Positions 60,496 to 64,000 of a DNA stretch of 64,000 bases are shown piece after piece. The stretch covers positions 9,909,638 through 9,973,637 of the forward strand of contig OX457053.1 in NCBI GenBank assembly GCA_949752735.1, read 5' to 3'. A model generated the notes under the pieces. That model saw nothing but the letters and a program-made list of their open reading frames with translations, was not told the origin of the DNA and ran no database searches. How positions within the stretch are numbered: position 1 is the stretch's first letter; each line of letters starts with the position of its first letter. This DNA comes from Lumbricus terrestris (lineage: Eukaryota; Annelida; Clitellata; Crassiclitellata; Lumbricidae). The position numbers and the translations under genes were made by a program.

Positions 60496-61035
60496 AAATT
60501 CTCTGCACAGATATACATTGTTATTAAATCCTTCCATTGTCCGTAAGCCATACAACCCGAATCACAGCAACAACAGTTCCAATCGCAAAGTCTGTTGGCA
60601 ATTGCATAGTAATCGGCAAGTGACGTCAGTTGTCATTTATACTGCGCCAGAGTTAACGAGTCTAGCACAATATCTGGACACTCGCACACACATGCACAAA
60701 AACGCACACACACACACACACACACGCATGCACGCGCATACACACACACAAGCATAGATACACCGGTATACTACATGTATATAACGATCTATCTATATAA
60801 GATGGTGATGTTAGTGAAGGCTGTGAATGGGTTGCTGCAGATGGCAATCAACGCCAGCAGCAAGATACATGTAGGCCAATCTAGCAAAAGATGTATATCT
60901 AGAGAGGCAACCGTAGGTATGAATTGCAGCGACTTCGTTGTCTTGACATCGGCGTATGAGGACGGGTGGCCAAGTGCACTCGATACTCGTCTAATCTTCA
61001 GGGTGAGCATTGTCGCGCGGTGGGCTGTGGGGGGA
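60496..61035. other. No gene; CA repeat
   Basis: (CA)n at 60683-60750. No exon supported. Confidence 0.4.
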
Positions 61036-61039
61036 GGGT

Positions 61040-61355
61040 TCATTAATTCATTCGTTCATTCATTCAAATATTTATATAGCGTCCCTTCAAGGAAACTACT
61101 CAGAGGCGCTCCCGACTCCAGACAGTGTACACTAAGTGTACACATTACAGGTAATTTCTCTAGAGGTCGCATGTGTAACATATATTACGCAAGAAATTCA
61201 TCCCTGGTATAGGGGTTTGAACTTCGAACCCTTTTATCTCCAGATTGACCATGTGTAACAGATACTCCGCAAGAAATTCTTCCCTGGTATAGGGGTTTGA
61301 ACTTCGAACCTCTTTACCTCCAGATTGACCATCTACCACTGGGCTGCCTGCCTCC
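61040..61355 (-). mobile_element. tRNA-derived SINE with duplicated box-B region
   Basis: On the minus strand: head GCCCAGTGGTAGATGG, box B GGTTCGAAGTTC, then an exact-boundary 80-bp tandem duplication (61171-61250 and 61251-61330), each copy carrying a box B. The tail is GGGAGCGCCTCTGAGTAG, then GACGCTATATAAAT and (TGAA)n. Same tail as 16521-16735. Confidence 0.82.
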
Positions 61356-61910
61356 GCAGTCCGCATCCCAGCAGCACGGAGATGCATGCAAATGATGCGG
61401 CGGTGGCATCGGCTGCTGAAACAGGATGAGACGGGAAGATGGATGTGAAAGGCAGGGCGATCTGAGCATATCGTGTCGCGAAAGCTGCAATCAATCAGCG
61501 CTGAGAGAAACACCGAATTGTAATTGCAATTAGAGAGAAGTTCAAGTTGCGCCTCTGTTCTACTTGAGAACATAATCAGTGGGCTGTCAACACCGCTTGC
61601 TGACAGATGTTCACTGCTATCACGAGCATGAATTTCATCAGTAAGCGAACCGATGCGCGGGGGATGGAAGAGTCAACGGTGGCGAGCGCACGCACACGTG
61701 TAGAGCCTGGCTAAACGTATTCCAGTTCAGATTAGGCGTGTAAACAGATAGCATCGCTAACGTGCAAGGCTCAACAACAACAACACCAACAGCATCATCT
61801 TATCAGTATCATCATATTGGTGTTTTTCATCAGTTTAAAAATAATGAAAATAGCTGCTGTTCAATGTCTGGAAATGCAGGCCTCGTCCTCCGCAACATAT
61901 ACATTATCAT
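61356..61910. other. No gene recognised
   Basis: Mixed sequence without exon-like frames. Confidence 0.4.
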
Positions 61911-61913
61911 TTT

Positions 61914-62160
<247 letters not shown>

Positions 62161-62262
62161 TCGTCCTCTTCGCTGCTGTTGTGCGTTTTTGTTCTTGGAC
62201 AATTATTACATCAGATACGGATAGATTAGGATTTGAACTGCAATGATATTCGATTTGTTCGG

Positions 62263-62475
62263 CAATGAGCCGAAAACGATTACGAATCGCTATTGATTAG
62301 CCATTGATTAGCAATTGATTAGCTATTGATTAGCTATTGATTAGCTATCGAATAGCTATCGATTAGCTATTGATTAGCTATTGATTAGCTATTGATTAGC
62401 TATGGATTAGCTATTGATTAGCTATTGATTAGCTATTGATGAGCTATTGATTAGCAATTGATTAGCTATTGATTG
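62263..62475. repeat. 12-bp minisatellite (TTGATTAGCTAT)
   Basis: About 16 copies with few substitutions. The first units (ACGATTACGAATCG) are diverged. Confidence 0.95.
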
Positions 62476-62479
62476 GCGG

Positions 62480-63890
62480 GGAAGAAAAACGAAACTTTAA
62501 ATCTAGCCTAGAATAGATTTATACGTCAGAGTCTCTAAGTGTGAATCGGACAGCTCCTCTGACGCCGGCTGAAGAGCTGAAGGGAGAAGCGAACGAGCAG
62601 GAGGAGTCGCTTCAGCTATTTAAACCAGAGAGGGGAGGAGCCACGAGGAGTCCCGAGGAGTCCCGAGGAATGGCGAGAGTCACAGGAGCCGGATTGAGAT
62701 GTACCGAGACGGATTGTATTACGCGGGAATTAGTCCGCAGGATTACGGACTTTGCTCAGGGCTTTTGGCAATTTTACATCGGCGCGTTCGTTGGTGATTT
62801 AGCTGCCTTGATTATCTAAACAGAATCACCCGGGGTTATAATTTGGCTGTGGAACGATGGCGAGTTGAGAAATGGACGAACTTGGGGGAGAGGGGTTAGG
62901 TTAGAGAGGGGAGCAGGTGCACATATATACATTCGGCAGTAAATCACCGGAGACGTTAATGGGACGAATTTTTTATTGAGTTTATCTGCTGATGGTGAAA
63001 AGACGGAAGGTAACCAAGTTCGCAACTTCATCTTCACTAGGTACTTAATCAAACCGATCCATTCAGTTCCTGCTGTCCCTCCCTGCCACCGTCCATGTCA
63101 ACGTCCGTCCCTCTACCTCTCTCTGTCTCCCCCTCTTTCTCACCACCTCCTCTCTCTCCCCCGCAGCATACGTCACGAACAATCGTCGACAAAATCCGAC
63201 TCGAGATATATGCACTCGCAGTCGAAACCTCGGTGCACCGAGTTCCATTTGTCCGTTCGCACATACATCAAATCTCACCGGATGGGGTAAGACGCGTTTC
63301 GAATATTACCAGCATGATCTATGCCACCCACGGGGCAAAATAAAGCACGCGAAATCGCTGCATTACGCCTAACCTACTTCTCTGCCCTTAACGCCGTCGC
63401 TTTTCCGGCAATCGTTCAGCGTTAGGCGCAATCCCACGCGGCGTGATTGTCCTATGGCCCGGCGTACGCTCGGGTAAAATGAATCACGTTCGAGTATCGG
63501 AACAACGCTGCTCGGTAGCATGACCTGCTATTTATGACTTCGCCGACGACGCCCCATAGAAAACCATTCCTTCATGATAGTCGCGTGTGGACAGACGGTC
63601 AACTTCTCCCACCGTTTGTTATTCTATCTAAAGAAGAATAAGAGCAGCCCCATAGCCATCAGCCCTTTGAGGCTGCGGTCATGGGTAGGCCATCAAGTGC
63701 TAGCGATATTTTTTCCTTACCTCGGTATATGAGATTGATCGATCAGTCCTATGCGTCGCCGTATTATCCTCCAACGACATTGTACAGTCAATGTGCTCAT
63801 GATAAACGAGTCGGACTGGGGCGAAGGCAGAAATATCAAAGTAAATATCCGTCCTGGTGAGGATTAGAACCCCTAGCGCTCGATCGTATA
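62480..63890. other. No gene recognised
   Basis: A plus frame (62541-62819) and CT-rich 63060-63165 show no family resemblance. Confidence 0.4.
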
Positions 63891-63904
63891 CATAATGCAG
63901 AAAA

Positions 63905-63985
63905 TATTATATATAATATATATTAATATATATATATATTAATATGTAGTACATAATATATATATATATAATATAAATGTACTGA
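63905..63985. repeat. AT-rich repeat
   Basis: TATTAATATATA-type palindromic AT sequence. Confidence 0.85.
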
Positions 63986-64000
63986 TAATAAACGGTTGGT

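Noticed and set aside
61040..61355. Pair of tRNA genes
   Set aside because: The two box-B copies come from an 80-bp tandem duplication inside a SINE.
62541..62819. 92-codon plus-strand gene
   Set aside because: No recognised domain or conserved feature; composition like surrounding non-coding DNA.

Overview
This 64 kb window is animal (metazoan) nuclear DNA. It holds one convincing host gene, split by introns, in a sea of transposable elements, minisatellites and microsatellites. There are no operons, CRISPR arrays, rRNA genes or credible tRNA genes. The gene is a vasopressin/oxytocin-type GPCR. The palindromic word TAGGCCTA and its close variants are scattered very densely, and many short hAT-type elements and GCGCTATATAAAT-tailed SINEs are present. 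These fit a marine invertebrate deuterostome such as an echinoderm, but that placement is an inference.

The host gene is on the minus strand, 18440 to 6752, in three coding exons: 18440-17739, 16477-16036 and 7251-6752. Splice phases agree and give a 547-residue seven-helix receptor. Intron 1 (1.26 kb) holds a SINE, an ACAAT-rich pentamer array and a decayed copy of the start of exon 2. Intron 2 (8.8 kb) holds a truncated LINE, MITEs, a hAT element, triplet arrays and a 3 kb array of a 22-bp unit.

Layout. 0-6.7 kb: Helitron end, perfect 141-bp inverted repeat, SINE, MITEs, Tc1/mariner-type foldback element, 28-bp minisatellite. 6.75-18.4 kb: receptor gene. 18.5-24 kb: pentamer repeats, a retroelement-like 3' end, minisatellites. 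24-26.4 kb: a hAT-type MITE with a second one nested in it that carries a satellite. 27.3-28.1 kb: second copy of the hAT element found in intron 2. 28.4-31.4 kb: a three-level nest of hAT-type elements; the middle one contains a 76-bp satellite rich in TGACGTCA. 33-50 kb: more MITEs, CATA/ATGT/CA arrays, a palindromic element, a 1.35 kb hAT element, a Helitron. 50.6-53.8 kb: a LINE with APE endonuclease and reverse transcriptase, broken by frameshifts; a 5'-truncated near-identical copy lies at 59.4-60.5 kb. 54-64 kb: TTA and GA arrays, a Helitron, a mariner transposase remnant, a SINE with a doubled box-B region, TCA/TCG arrays.

The transposon calls rest mainly on terminal inverted repeats plus exact target-site duplications read directly in the sequence. 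I see no coherent multi-gene system. The most unusual items are the nested satellite-bearing hAT-type elements, a short internal module shared by MITEs with different ends, the 22-bp array open in all three plus-strand frames, and the duplicated pseudo-exon in the receptor.
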